Assembly: GCA_022376925.1 (NCBI GenBank)
Contig: JAIOJX010000004.1
Coordinates: 4,588,001 to 4,652,000 of the forward strand
Direction of reading: 5' to 3'
DNA: 64,000 nt
Source of the DNA: Tragulus kanchil
Lineage: Eukaryota; Chordata; Mammalia; Artiodactyla; Tragulidae
Shown here piece after piece: positions 11,706 to 22,819 of this stretch. The first letter of the stretch is position 1. The number at the start of each line of letters is the position of its first letter. The position numbers and the translations under genes were made by a program. The notes beneath the pieces are model-generated. The model was not told the origin of the DNA. It did not search any database and worked only from the letters and a program-made list of their open reading frames with translations.

Positions 11706-12820
11706 GGATCTCTGGCAGGGGCAGGTGAGGGATGAGGATGGCGGCCTGGCCCTCTGCATCTTCCCCTCTTCCAGAAGAGCAGCAAGGAGGGACTTTGGAG
11801 CGTGGACTCTGGAGCTTGATATGTGAGGAGACCTGAGTTCTGGCTTTGGTTCTGCCCCTGGTCAGCGGCGTGAGTTCAGTCCAGGGACCTAATTCCACGA
11901 GTTCCAGGTTCCTTATCCTCTAAACAGGCATCATGATCTCTGCCGTCCTACCTCATGGGGTGATGAGAACCTATGCCCTGGTGAAGGTTGAAGCTTGTTA
12001 GTGAGCAGATGCAGTGTCACTACTGCATGCTGAGAAGCTTTTAAGAACCCCTCTTACTGCTGAGGGCCTTCAAGGTGGTGAGGGAGGCACAGGGCAGAGC
12101 AGCCTCTTCCAGTTCAGGTAAAACCAAGTAAGAGCCCCCTGTCCTCAGCCCAAGAAACCCACACATGTGGCTCAATGTTACTTTATCAGAGGTGCCATGC
12201 CCTGAAATTTTCTAATTTGGGAGGGAATTGAGCATGGCTGGGAGAGGGAGATTGGGTGGATCTTCTCGGGACACCAGAAGCTCTGCCCCTGTGCATTTGA
12301 GTTGGGAGGAGGCTGCCCTATTTCTTGGCAATGACAAGGGAGCTGGGGAGATGGGCTTCCTTCTGCATTAGGGTCCCGGAGCTTTGACACTCTAGCAGTG
12401 TTGGCAGATGCACGGTGGCTGAGGCCCTGTCTAGCTTTCAGAATCTCAGCCCCTGCCCCTTTGCCCCAGCTCCTGCTCTAATGAGATCCCCCCAGAACAC
12501 ATGCTCCCAGCATTCCACACCCCCACTAGCACTACAGCCATTCCAAGGTACAGGCTTGTATTTAGGAGATGATCCCAGCACTCTGGAACTAACCCTAACA
12601 ATGATGTTTATTTTGAATGCTACAACTTATAAGTACAAAGAGATTTCTGGACTACTCAAGGTCTTTGAACAGAATCAGGAGTGTCTGGAGATTTGTTAAA
12701 TTATGTAAGAAGACAGCACAGATTATCGGGATATTATTGTGTGAAAATGATGCTTTTACTTTGATCTGATTTCACTGATGTACACAACTAATTTCCAATA
12801 AAGTGCTGGAATGAGCATGT
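11706..12820 (+). other. SMIM3: SMIM3 3' UTR
   Basis: Non-coding sequence follows the stop codon up to the poly(A) signal. The final 630 bases or so are repeated downstream (13275-13905) by duplication 2, so mapped 3'-end reads would split between two places. The end point is inferred from the signal; no transcript evidence is available here. Confidence 0.7.
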
Positions 12821-14358
12821 CTGAAGTCTTTCTTTGTAAAGAGCACCCGTTAAACTCAGCAAGAGGATGGCACAGAATTTATAGCCTTCAGGGACAGGTT
12901 GAATGTTGGAACAGAAAGGGAAAAGGACAATCAAATCGACTTCCAGGAATCTAAGTAGTGGGTAGATAGTTGTGCAGTTTACACAGACAGAGAATGCAGG
13001 GAGAGGAGCAGACTTTGGAAGGTGAGATGATGAGTTTAGTGTTGGGTTTAGTGTGTTGAGTCTGATATTCAGGTGGACACTTTCAGAATGCAGCTGGAAG
13101 CCTGGGAAAGTTTTGTGGCTGGGGTTATGTTTGGGGGTTGTCTGTGTACGGTAGATATGCCATACAGGGGGATGGGAATACCCAGGCCGAGTACAGACAT
13201 GGGAGGTGCTAATACAGAGCTGGGAGGATGCTTAAGAGGAGTGGAGGGAGAGGTGGGGGAAGGCAAAGCAAGGAGGTGCCATGCCCTGAAATTTTCTAAT
13301 TTGGGAGGGAATTGAGCATGGCTGGGAGAGGGAGATTGGGTGGATCTTCTCGGGACACCAGAAGCTCTGCCCCTGTGCATTTGAGTTGGGAGGAGGCTGC
13401 CCTATTTCTTGGCAATGACAAGGGAGCTGGGGAGATGGGCTTCCTTCTGCATTAGGGTCCCGGAGCTTTGACACTCTAGCAGTGTTGGCAGATGCACGGT
13501 GGCTGAGGCCCTGTCTAGCTTTCAGAATCTCAGCCCCTGCCCCTTTGCCCCAGCTCCTGCTCTAATGAGATCCCCCCAGAACACATGCTCCCAGCATTCC
13601 ACACCCCCACTAGCACTACAGCCATTCCAAGGTACAGGCTTGTATTTAGGAGATGATCCCAGCACTCTGGAACTAACCCTAACAATGATGTTTATTTTGA
13701 ATGCTACAACTTATAAGTACAAAGAGATTTCTGGACTACTCAAGGTCTTTGAACAGAATCAGGAGTGTCTGGAGATTTGTTAAATTATGTAAGAAGACAG
13801 CACAGATTATCGGGATATTATTGTGTGAAAATGATGCTTTTACTTTGATCTGATTTCACTGATGTACACAACTAATTTCCAATAAAGTGCTGGAATGAGC
13901 ATGTCTGAAGTCTTTCTTTGTAAAGAGCACCCGTTAAACTCAGCAAGAGGATGGCACAGAATTTATAGCCTTCAGGGACAGGTTGAATGTTGGAACAGAA
14001 AGGGAAAAGGACAATCAAATCGACTTCCAGGAATCTAAGTAGTGGGTAGATAGTTGTGCAGTTTACACAGACAGAGAATGCAGGGAGAGGAGCAGACTTT
14101 GGAAGGTGAGATGATGAGTTTAGTGTTGGGTTTAGTGTGTTGAGTCTGATATTCAGGTGGACACTTTCAGAATGCAGCTGGAAGCCTGGGAAAGTTTTGT
14201 GGCTGGGGTTATGTTTGGGGGTTGTCTGTGTACGGTAGATATGCCATACAGGGGGATGGGAATACCCAGGCCGAGTACAGACATGGGAGGTGCTAATACA
14301 GAGCTGGGAGGATGCTTAAGAGGAGTGGAGGGAGAGGTGGGGGAAGGCAAAGCAAGGA
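12191..14358. repeat. Tandem duplication 2 (1084-bp unit)
   Basis: Bases 12191-13274 are repeated at 13275-14358. I saw no mismatch when comparing the copies by eye. The unit starts inside the SMIM3 3' UTR and ends in unique sequence. The join has only a short overlap ('gg'). Probably an assembly false duplication. Confidence 0.95.
12797..12802 (+). terminator. SMIM3: SMIM3 polyadenylation signal AATAAA
   Basis: A canonical AATAAA lies in 'tttccaataaagtgctgg'. A GT-rich stretch, 'gcatgtctgaagtctttc', follows 12 to 35 bases later and suits the downstream element. A second identical copy is at 13881-13886 because of duplication 2. Confidence 0.75.
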
Positions 14359-14574
14359 GACTGAAAATGTCCGGTGGTGTGAACTAAGATGGATGCAACT
14401 GCACTTTGTACGTGAAAGCAGGATGGGAGGTTAGGCGGCGGAGACAGCGGGAACAGACAACTCTTTCCAGGAACAAAATATAGTACAGAAGTAATAAGAA
14501 GGTTTAGGAGAGCATGGGCAAGGAGGGGTAGACATGACAAGATTCTGATGGGTTTGCTCAGCACATATATCCAA

Positions 14575-14592
14575 ACTTTTTTTTTTTTTTTT
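14575..14592 (+). repeat. Poly(T) tract
   Basis: A run of about 16 T, with no clear element attached on either side. Confidence 0.7.
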
Positions 14593-14694
14593 AAATGCCT
14601 TCCTGTGTGGCAAAGGCTGGAAAGTGAAAAACTATATTGAATGTGAAAAACTTCCCTTTTCTAACTAAACTTTACTGGAGATTCATATGTGATT

Positions 14695-14873
14695 GGGTGG
14701 TAGTGGTTTAGTTGCTAAGTAGTATTTGACTTTTTGTGGCCTCATAGACTGTAGTCTGCCAGGCTCCTCTGTCCATGGAATTGGGAGGGGTGGGCAGGGG
14801 GGGATATACATGTGACTGATCTGGGAACATGCATGTCTGTAAACAACAAAACTCTGTAAAAGTTAAAAGTAAA

Positions 14874-14911
<38 letters not shown>

Positions 14912-14940
14912 GTACTGGACTGGATTGCCATTTCCACATG
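14695..14940 (-). mobile_element. Bov-tA SINE split by an L1 3' end
   Basis: Bases 14695-14776 ('gccaggctcctctgtccatg') and 14907-14934 ('actggattgccatttcc') are adjacent parts of a minus-strand Bov-tA. Between them is an L1 3' terminus (about 14783-14880: 'gatctgggaacatgcatg', 'caacaaaactctgtaaaa'). That terminus ends not in A but in about 24 T. The inserted L1 piece is on the plus strand. Confidence 0.7.
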
Positions 14941-14959
14941 CCCACTGTCACTAAAATGT

Positions 14960-15102
14960 GCTCTTTTTTTTTTTTTTTCCTTTAATGGATTTTTCTTTTT
15001 TTTTTTTTTTTATTTTTGGCCTCACCATGCAGCATGTGGGATCTTAGTTCCCCAACCAGGACTGAACCTGGGCAGAATCTTAACCACTGGAGGCATTTGT
15101 GG
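14960..15102 (-). mobile_element. CHR-type SINE fragment with long poly(T)
   Basis: T-runs at 14964-14979 and 14995-15011 precede 'catgcagcatgtgggatctt' and 'tccccaaccaggactgaacc', the complement of a CHR tRNA-like head. The head is cut short near 15102. Confidence 0.75.
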
Positions 15103-15219
15103 TGCTGGTGTGAACCCAGTAAGAAGAACTGGACTGGGAGACTGCTGGGTGTGGGGCCGATGCTGCGTGTCACCCAGCCTTCCTGCGTGGTGTTCCTGGT
15201 CTGCATAGTGGAGGGGCTC

Positions 15220-15628
15220 AGAGTGAAGTAACTCAGAAAGAGAAAAATAAATAGCGTATATAGGCATATATGTGGAATCTGGAAAAATGGTATAGGTGAT
15301 TTTATTAGCAAAGCAGAAATAGCGACACAGACATAAAGATCAAGCATAGGTACCCCGGGGGGAGGGGGTGGGATGAATTGGGAGGTTGGATTGACATATA
15401 TACACTACTGACACCACGTAGGAAAGAGGTAACTAATGAGAACCTGCTGTACAGCAGAGGGAGCTCTACTCAATGTGACCTAAATGGGAAGGACGTCTAA
15501 ACAGCGGGGATGTATGTATACAGATATGTGATTCATTTTGCTGTTCAGTAGAAACTAAGACAACACTGTAAAGCAACTCTACTCCAACACAATTTAATTG
15601 AGACAAATCGAAAAAAAAAAAAAAAAAG
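15220..15628 (+). mobile_element. L1 3' end, artiodactyl type, plus strand
   Basis: 'gtgaagtaactcagaaagag', 'gaacctgctgtacagcagag' and 'ctactccaacacaatttaat' mark an artiodactyl L1 3' UTR. It ends with an A-run at 15610-15627. It is 5' truncated, with no frame retained beyond the last ORF2 codons. Confidence 0.8.
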
Positions 15629-15926
15629 GAGGGTATCAGAAGTAAATGAGACCATCCTCCAATGGTTTTAGGGTAACTGAATGTGAAGACTGTTAGGCAG
15701 TCCACCAGATGGCCATACAGCTCTTTTTTCCACAGGGAGCAGACAGCTCACAGAAGTTTCCAGCCAACCCTATCACATTCCTAGCAGCCTAAGAGTTTAT
15801 TTTACAGTTCTGGTTTCCGTGACTCTGGAGGCAGCGTAGGAACCATCCAGTCCAATTTCCCCTGACGCGAAGGAATCCACGTATTCACCGTAGGGTTGCT
15901 AACTGCTGTCAATCTGCTGTTTTCCC

Positions 15927-16122
15927 ATGGGCCCCCTGGGGGCTCAGACAGGAAAGAATCCACCAGGAATGTGTGAGACCTGGGTTCCATCCCTGGGTTG
16001 GGAAGATCCCCTGGAGAAGGGATAAGCTACCCACTCTATAGTGTTCTCGCCTGGAGAATTCCATGGCTCACCCATGAGGTCACAAAGAGTCAGACCCACC
16101 TGAATGACTTCACTTTCAGTTT
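15927..16122 (+). mobile_element. Bov-tA SINE
   Basis: A tRNA-Glu-like head ('ggttccatccctgggttggg') is followed by a Bov-A body ('ctggagaattccatggctca', 'cacaaagagtcagaccc') and ends 'cttcactttca'. Bases 17043-17238 are the duplicate. Confidence 0.85.
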
Positions 16123-16584
16123 TCACTTTGTGCGGCCCTAGGCCACCTTTGTCAGGGCCACCCAGGAGCATCTGCCCACACACACAGTCCTCAGTGTCCA
16201 GTTTCACACTTTCTGAGAGCCCCTGGGGGAGGGTCTTGAGTGTCTGCTTTGTGAAAACGAGCTCCCTACAGGATCAGTGAGCAGGTTAAAAGTTGGAGCA
16301 CCATGAGCCAGGGAAAGGGAGTCCTCTTCTTGCTGAAACCATCCTTGACAGAATTCTTCCTTCAGTGAGAGAGGAGGGGGCCAGGGGTGCCAGCTCGCCC
16401 CTCCTGGGGCCACCCTAAAGAGAAGAGCTTCCTTTTCCTTGTGCCAGTATCTGAACACTTTGAAGATAGCTCTCATGACTTACCTTATCCCATCATCTCC
16501 GAGTGGAAGATTCACACTTCGCATCAGATGCTGGCTCTCATCCTCCCTCCCTCCCTTTCCAGGAGTCAGTAGAGTAGATTAAGG

Positions 16585-16795
16585 GCGAGAGCCTGAAGAA
16601 TCTTGGCTTTGCTCTTCACTAGCCTTGTGATTGTGGTCGAGTAACAAGCTCTTGGAGCCTCAATTTCCTCATCTGCAAGACAGATGTAAAATTACACTTA
16701 CATCACAGAATTGTTATGAGTATTCAATGAGGTCGTAAATGCACAGCGCAAGGGTAAAATACAGTAAATACTCAGTAAAGGTGATCTGTAGGCTG
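16585..16795 (+). mobile_element. MIR SINE remnant
   Basis: The core, 'ctcaatttcctcatctgcaa', is flanked by 'cactagccttgtgattgtgg' and 'gtattcaatgaggtcg'. It is repeated at 17701-17911 by duplication 3. Confidence 0.75.
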
Positions 16796-18220
16796 GGTCT
16801 CCGTTTCTCCACCGTCTGTATGACAGCTAAACAGGTTTCTTTTTTCCACAGGGAGCAGACAGCTCACAGAAGTTTCCAGCCAACCCTATCACATTCCTAG
16901 CAGCCTAAGAGTTTATTTTACAGTTCTGGTTTCCGTGACTCTGGAGGCAGCGTAGGAACCATCCAGTCCAATTTCCCCTGACGCGAAGGAATCCACGTAT
17001 TCACCGTAGGGTTGCTAACTGCTGTCAATCTGCTGTTTTCCCATGGGCCCCCTGGGGGCTCAGACAGGAAAGAATCCACCAGGAATGTGTGAGACCTGGG
17101 TTCCATCCCTGGGTTGGGAAGATCCCCTGGAGAAGGGATAAGCTACCCACTCTATAGTGTTCTCGCCTGGAGAATTCCATGGCTCACCCATGAGGTCACA
17201 AAGAGTCAGACCCACCTGAATGACTTCACTTTCAGTTTTCACTTTGTACGGCCCTAGGCCACCTTTGTCAGGGCCACCCAGGAGCATCTGCCCACACACA
17301 CAGTCCTCAGTGTCCAGTTTCACACTTTCTGAGAGCCCCTGGGGGAGGGTCTTGAGTGTCTGCTTTGTGAAAACGAGCTCCCTACAGGATCAGTGAGCAG
17401 GTTAAAAGTTGGAGCACCATGAGCCAGGGAAAGGGAGTCCTCTTCTTGCTGAAACCATCCTTGACAGAATTCTTCCTTCAGTGAGAGAGGAGGGGGCCAG
17501 GGGTGCCAGCTCGCCCCTCCTGGGGCCACCCTAAAGAGAAGAGCTTCCTTTTCCTTGTGCCAGTATCTGAACACTTTGAAGATAGCTCTCATGACTTACC
17601 TTATCCCATCATCTCCGAGTGGAAGATTCACACTTCGCATCAGATGCTGGCTCTCATCCTCCCTCCCTCCCTTTCCAGGAGTCAGTAGAGTAGATTAAGG
17701 GCGAGAGCCTGAAGAATCTTGGCTTTGCTCTTCACTAGCCTTGTGATTGTGGTCGAGTAACAAGCTCTTGGAGCCTCAATTTCCTCATCTGCAAGACAGA
17801 TGTAAAATTACACTTACATCACAGAATTGTTATGAGTATTCAATGAGGTCGTAAATGCACAGCGCAAGGGTAAAATACAGTAAATACTCAGTAAAGGTGA
17901 TCTGTAGGCTGGGTCTCCGTTTCTCCACCTGTCTGATGGTCATGACAGCTACTTTTGAGTGTGGGGAGGATCATATGAGACAATTTAAGTAAAGGACTGG
18001 GCAGTGTCTGACTCAGGAGCCTCTCAACAATGGTAACTATCAGGTTACCAACAATGTAGTAACACCAAAGGTCTATGATCCTAGAGGGGTTGGGTTTTAA
18101 AATCACTAGTTAAAGCAGTGAGATTAGCAGAAAAGTTCCCCACTGACACCCTGCAAGACTGGCTCCAAATACACAAATGACCTTCGAACCAGTTATAAGA
18201 ATTATACCTCTCCTCCTTTA

Positions 18221-18584
18221 AGATATTTTGTAATGGGGCTTCCCCTGGTGGTCCAATGGGTAAGGACACCGCCTTGCAGTGCAAGGGGCGCCAGTTCGAG
18301 CCCTGGCCTGGGAAGATCCCACGTGCCGCGGAGCGGCTGGACTGATGTGTCCAATCACCGAGCCGGAGCTCTGGAGCGCATGCGCCCAGAGCCAGTGCTC
18401 TGCAACGACAGACGCCACCGCGATGGGAGGCCCACAGGAGCCAAGGAACGAAGACGAATGAAAATAGAGAAATGAAAGACCAATAGAAGTGGCCCGCCCA
18501 CTCCCCTCCCTCCCCAACCTGAGCCCCGCCCAAAGTAAATAAACAAATAAATCTTTAAAAAAAAAAAAAAAGATATTTTGTAAT
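18221..18584 (+). mobile_element. Full-length long-tailed CHR SINE with target-site duplication
   Basis: The best-preserved copy. The 14-bp repeat 'agatattttgtaat' stands at 18221 and 18571. The body, 18235-18570, has a tRNA-Glu-like head. Its A-box-like part is 'tggtggtccaatggg' and its B box is 'agttcgagccctgg', both RNA polymerase III promoter elements. A CHR-like body follows to about 18440. The distinctive tail has 'accaatagaagtggcccgcc' and a C-rich tract, then 'aaataaacaaataaatc' and poly(A). The poly(A) end implies copying by L1 machinery. No protein is encoded. Confidence 0.93.
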
Positions 18585-18815
18585 TAATTCACAATTACTA
18601 AAATATAAAGTTTTCAGTTTTAAGTTTTAATTCTTCACAGAAATTGCCTTCTAAATTTTTAAGAGCTCAATAATTTAAAATCTTTAAGTAAGATAAAACT
18701 TTAATCAGGCCTTTACATAATTTTTGCTAAAGAGAGACAATGACAAAAGGATTGCAAAATGAAATGATGGTGAGAACAAAATTTCCCTTGAAACCCCTAA
18801 TACCAAAAGTTGAAG
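18585..18815. other. AT-rich unique sequence
   Basis: No gene or recognised repeat. Confidence 0.4.
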
Positions 18816-18817
18816 AA

Positions 18818-19145
18818 GCAATTAAAAAAAAATTTTTATTTATTTATTTTTTGGGGTGGGGAGGGTGGGGGCGGGTGGGCCACTTCTATTGGTCTTTCAT
18901 TTACCTATTTTCATCCATCTTTGTTCTTTGGTCCGTGTGGGCCTCCCATCGCAGTGACCTCTGTTGTCGCAGAGCACAAGCTCTGGGCACACGTGCTCCA
19001 GAGCTCTGGCTCAGTAATTGGACACATCAGTCCAGCCCCTCCGCGGCACGTGGGATCTTCCCAGGCCAGGGATTGAACCAGCACCCCTTGCACTGCAAGG
19101 CGGTGTCCTTACCCACTGGACCATCAGGGAAGCCCCAGCAATTTT
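18818..19145 (-). mobile_element. Long-tailed CHR SINE, minus strand
   Basis: The body is 18831-19136. The short repeat 'agcaatt' at 18818 and 19137 marks the insertion. The complement of the B box lies in 'gggattgaaccagcacccct'. Confidence 0.88.
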
Positions 19146-19535
19146 TAAATTGCCTAAATCACACAAGTAATTTAATTCAGGTGTATGAAGAGCGCTTCAG
19201 TTCCTATGAAGATGTACATACTAGAAGAAAGGTTTCTGTGTTAGCAGGACTCTAACATTATTTCTCAAAATCATAAGATTACTGTACGTATTTAAATTTG
19301 AACAGCTGCCAGTATAGAGAGAATTGTCTCCATGCACAAACTTGAGTCAAGCCGACTCGGTTCCTCTCTGGCTCCACCAGTATATTTCTTGAAAGTAGCT
19401 GTCTTGGAATCTCACTGCCTTTATAAGTAAAAGGAAAGACTGTGTTTATCTCTTCAGGGCCACTGGAAGGATCAAATCAGCCTCTGTACCTAAAATATTT
19501 ATAGAGAGTCTGGCCTGTGTAAATATTCAGTGCTT
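19146..19535. other. Unique sequence with no recognised feature
   Basis: I see no gene. A short MIR-like stretch may be present near 19450-19520. Confidence 0.35.
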
Positions 19536-19539
19536 GTGG

Positions 19540-19740
19540 CGGTTGGTGGTTGAGTTACTCAGTCGTGTCTGACTCTTGCGATACCATGGACTGTAGCCCG
19601 CTAGGCTCCTCTGTCCATGGGGTTCTCAAGGCAAGAACACTGGAGTGGGTTGCCATTTCCTTCTCCAGCAGATCTTTCCAACCCAGAGACTGAACTCAGG
19701 TCTTCCACTTTGCAGGCAGATTCTTTACCATCTGAGCTGG
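19540..19740 (-). mobile_element. Bov-tA SINE, minus strand
   Basis: 'actcagtcgtgtctgactct', 'ctaggctcctctgtccatgg', 'tggagtgggttgccatttcc' and 'tctttaccatctgagctg' give the complete order of a minus-strand Bov-tA (Bov-A part, then tRNA-like head). This element is specific to ruminants. Confidence 0.92.
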
Positions 19741-19749
19741 TATCTAAAA

Positions 19750-19870
19750 ACAAAGGGGGCCTTTCTTGGTGATACTCCTTGCAATACAGGGGACATGGGT
19801 TCAATCATGGAACTAAGATTCCATATGCTATGGAGCAACTAAGGTCACACACTGCAACCAATTCCAAAGA
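19750..19870 (+). mobile_element. CHR-type SINE fragment
   Basis: 'tggtgatactccttgcaata' and 'catgggttcaatcatggaac' form a degraded tRNA-like head, followed by 'cacactgcaaccaattcc'. Confidence 0.6.
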
Positions 19871-19875
19871 GTGGG

Positions 19876-19904
19876 GTGTGTGTGTGTGTGTGTCTGTGTG
19901 TGTG
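19876..19904 (+). repeat. (TG)n microsatellite
   Basis: About fourteen TG units, with one 'tc' interruption. Confidence 0.9.
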
Positions 19905-19924
19905 ATGGGGTGGGGAAGGGGTTT

Positions 19925-20835
19925 TCCTGCACCAACAAGCAATTTCAGACACCATTAGGTGTCCAAGGATTCAACTCAATTCTGGCACTATCTACCTAGG
20001 AATAGCATTAGATTCTGATAAAAGACTCAGTCCCATAAGACCACCCTCCACTTCAGACGCCAACTGCAAGCCCAGGTGGTTACCTGTCCTTCTGACTGAC
20101 TGGCTATACATCAGAGGCTTCCCTGACCTTTTCCTTGTGTTTGATTAATTTGCTAGAACAACTCATAGACCTCAGGATATTTACTCCCTACATTACTCAC
20201 TTATTACAAAGGATATTAAAGGACTTGACTCAATAGTCAGATGAGGAAACATACAGGGTAAGGTTCCAAACAAAAGGCTTCTGTCCTCACGGAGTTCAGG
20301 GCCAGCTATGGTGGGACATGAAAAATGTTCTTGTTTTTCTAACCTGGAAGCTCTCCAAACCCCTTCCTTCTTGGTTTTTATGGAGGTTTTATTAATAGAT
20401 GTGACTGATTAACTCATTCACCACTGGTGATTGATTCAACCTCTATCCTCTCTTCTGTACCCCGAAATTGGGAGATGGGACTGAAAGTTCCACCCTTCTA
20501 TTTCTGGGTTTGGTTTCCCTGGCACCCAGCCCCCATCCTTAGCTGCTTTCCAAAAAACACCTCATGAACATGATCCAGATGTGGTGAAAGGGGGCTTGTT
20601 ATGAATAACAAGACACCCATTTCACCTTTATAGCTCTGAGGGGTTTCAGGAGCTGAGAACAAGAGACCAAATACTATAACAAATGAGTACATCTCTCACT
20701 GCTCAGGAAATTCTAAGGGCTTGGGGAGCAGAGAGCTAGAACTGTGGACGAAGACCAAATATATATGAGAAATATACTTTGGTCACCTGAATGCCCAATA
20801 TATATATTTCTTATAAATTGTAATATCATATCAGT
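19925..20835. mobile_element. Probable ERVL-type LTR remnant
   Basis: 'gctagaacaactcatagacc', 'gactgaaagttccacccttc' and 'agaccaaatatatatgaga' recall an old LTR class of placental mammals. I am unsure of family and exact ends. No viral coding sequence is seen. Confidence 0.45.
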
Positions 20836-21419
20836 TAAACATTCTGAGAGATCAGGGTAAGATAAGTTAGCTAATGCTGAGTTGGAGGGTCATGGTTGGT
20901 GAATGTTGGGATTCTTTGTGAGTGTTTCCAGTAAGTGACTGAGGTTTTGATCAGTGATGTAGGTGGGGCCATGGGGTCATCCTCTGTTTTGTGGGACCTC
21001 ATATATGAATTAAGTTTATCACACCAAGTATGTGTACATGCTCAGTCATGTCATAACAATATGAAGAATATATTTTAATGAATTTTTAAATTGTTGAGTG
21101 ACTTCAGAATTTCCACTACTGGAGTTTTTTATACTACTTTTAATTAAGATTTGTACCTCAGAAAACACACTTAAAATTGTGCTGTTAGAAAAAACTCAGT
21201 ATGAATGTTGCTATGTTGTTGTACAGAGCAATTATTTGGGTCATGGATAACAATGAGTGGATATTTGTTCTGCAAATAAAGATATTTGGTGCTCTAGAAA
21301 TTGAACAGCAAGTAGCCAAAGAATAATTTATGGAATCGCTGAACATCAGGACAGTAGACTGCTCTTAGGTTTTCTTTTTCCACATTTACTACTAACTTAT
21401 TTTGGATTTATGGGAAGTT

Positions 21420-21537
21420 AAGCTAAATAAAGGAAATGGCAACCCACTCCAGTATTCTTGACTGGAGAATTCCACGAGTAGAGAAACCTGGCAGGCTACA
21501 ATCCATGGGATCAGAAAGGGTTGGATGGGACTAAGGC
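21420..21537 (+). mobile_element. Bov-A SINE
   Basis: 'ggaaatggcaacccactcca' through 'ggttggatgggac' is a Bov-A monomer. A C-run and CA-run follow at 21536-21558. Confidence 0.88.
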
Positions 21538-21632
21538 CCCCCCCCCCCCACACACACGATAAACAAAGCACACCTTTCCATTTTGTTGTGAGAAGCATGA
21601 CACTTTCAAAAGGAACTATCGCTCTTTCTTAG

Positions 21633-22095
21633 TGTAACAGATTAAATGGTGACTCCTCCCTCCAAATATATGGCCACTTCCTAATTCTCTGAACCTATGA
21701 TGTGAACTTACTTGGTAAAAAGGTCTTAGTTGATGTCATTAGGGATTCTGAGATAAAGAAATCATCCTGTGTTATTTGAGTGGGCTCTATATCCAATAAC
21801 AAGCAGCTCTATGAAAGACAGATCGAGGAGAGATACAGAGAGAAGAGGAAGAAGCAATGTGACTACAGAGACAGAGCCTGGGCAGATGTGGCCACAAGCC
21901 AAGGGATGTGCAGAGCCACCAAAGGACAGAAGAGTCAAGCAATGCATTGTCCCCTAGAGCCTTTGGAGGGAGCGTGGCTCTGCTGACACCGTAACTTCAG
22001 ACCTCTGGCACCCAAAATTGAGAGAATAATCTTCTCTTGTTTTAAGCCACTAAGTTCATGGAAATTCGTTAAGGCAGCCCTAGGAAACTAATACA
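21633..22095 (-). mobile_element. MaLR-type solo LTR (MLT1/MST-like)
   Basis: On the minus strand it reads from 'tgtattagtttcctagggc' (22095) to '..ctgttaca' (21633), with the TG...CA ends of an LTR. 'ttgttttaagccactaag' is characteristic of this class. It is about 463 bp with no internal genes, so a solo LTR. Family name is by memory of the consensus. Confidence 0.65.
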
Positions 22096-22194
22096 TTTGA
22101 CAAGCTGATGTGGGACAATGAAGTTTTTCAACAACCGCACAGATAGACTAAAAACTCTAGAGAGTAAACATTTATTGGTAAGGAAGACAACGTG

Positions 22195-22255
22195 ATACAA
22201 ATTGGAAAGGGAAAGGAGGAGGAAAGGGGGAAAGAGAGAGGAAAAGAAGGGTGGT
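22195..22255 (+). repeat. Purine-rich (GGAAA)n-like tract
   Basis: About 60 bases almost entirely A and G, for example 'ggaggaggaaagggggaaag'. Confidence 0.8.
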
Positions 22256-22299
22256 AGTCAATGTGAACTAAGCTTTGTCAGGCTTCCAGGAATAGTAGA

Positions 22300-22800
22300 A
22301 ACTGTTGGGGCCCAGGGCGGGCTGCTCCCACATATGCCACAATGGCATATTACTTTGAACTAGAGTTATTTAAGAAATGACTGACATAAGGCCATTCTGA
22401 CCCTTCTGTCTGTCTCCCTGAAAGTAGGAAAACACCTCCCATGTGAAGGGTGCTCTCCCTGTATCTGGAGACAGAAGGACACCCTTATCATAAGAAATGG
22501 GGAAGCCCGTATACACAAACCTTGCTACTTCTTTAATCTACCAAGCCAAATCTGTTTAGATGCTTCCCTAATTAAACTATAATTAAACAAAGCCTTGGAA
22601 AAGGAAATGGCAACCTACTGCAGTATTCTTGCCTGGGAAATCCATGGTCAGAAGAGCCTGGAGGGCTAGAGTTCATGGGGCTGCAAAGGGTTGGACACGG
22701 CTTAGCAACTAAACAACAAGCAAAGCCTGTTTGTCTTGTCAATTCCTCACAAATTACTTATCCAAAAAGTATAAAATCTGCTTCTTTTGTAGAAATGTGC
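22300..22800 (+). mobile_element. Ruminant ERV LTR-like element, interrupted by Bov-A
   Basis: 'tgttggggcccagggcggg' could be the 5' edge. A TATA-like box lies at 22769 ('aaagtataaaatctgc'). A Bov-A (22598-22712) sits inside; the host motif 'caaagcct' appears on both sides (22590 and 22721), fitting a target-site duplication. It resembles bovine ERV LTRs, but family is uncertain. There are no gag, pol or env frames nearby. Confidence 0.5.
22598..22712 (+). mobile_element. Bov-A SINE
   Basis: 'ggaaatggcaacctactgca' to 'ggttggacacggcttagc'. It is inserted in the LTR-like element. Confidence 0.88.
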
Positions 22801-22819
22801 TTTAGTGTAGTCATTTTAT

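Larger units (their letters stand above)
15731..17930. repeat. Tandem duplication 3 (1116-bp unit)
   Basis: Bases 15731-16846 recur at 16847-17930. One substitution is visible (gcg to acg at 16133/17249). The last 40 bases of copy 1 (16808-16846) are a scrambled version of 17922-17960, as if read from a poor contig end. Confidence 0.93.

Noticed and set aside
12415..12699. 94-codon frame downstream of SMIM3, present twice
   Set aside because: It lies in the SMIM3 3' UTR and its second copy is duplication 2. Composition and content do not suggest a protein.
18235..18310. tRNA-Glu gene
   Set aside because: The sequence resembles tRNA-Glu with A and B boxes, but it is the head of a SINE: the body and poly(A) follow and target-site duplications flank it. 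The same applies to the other SINE heads.
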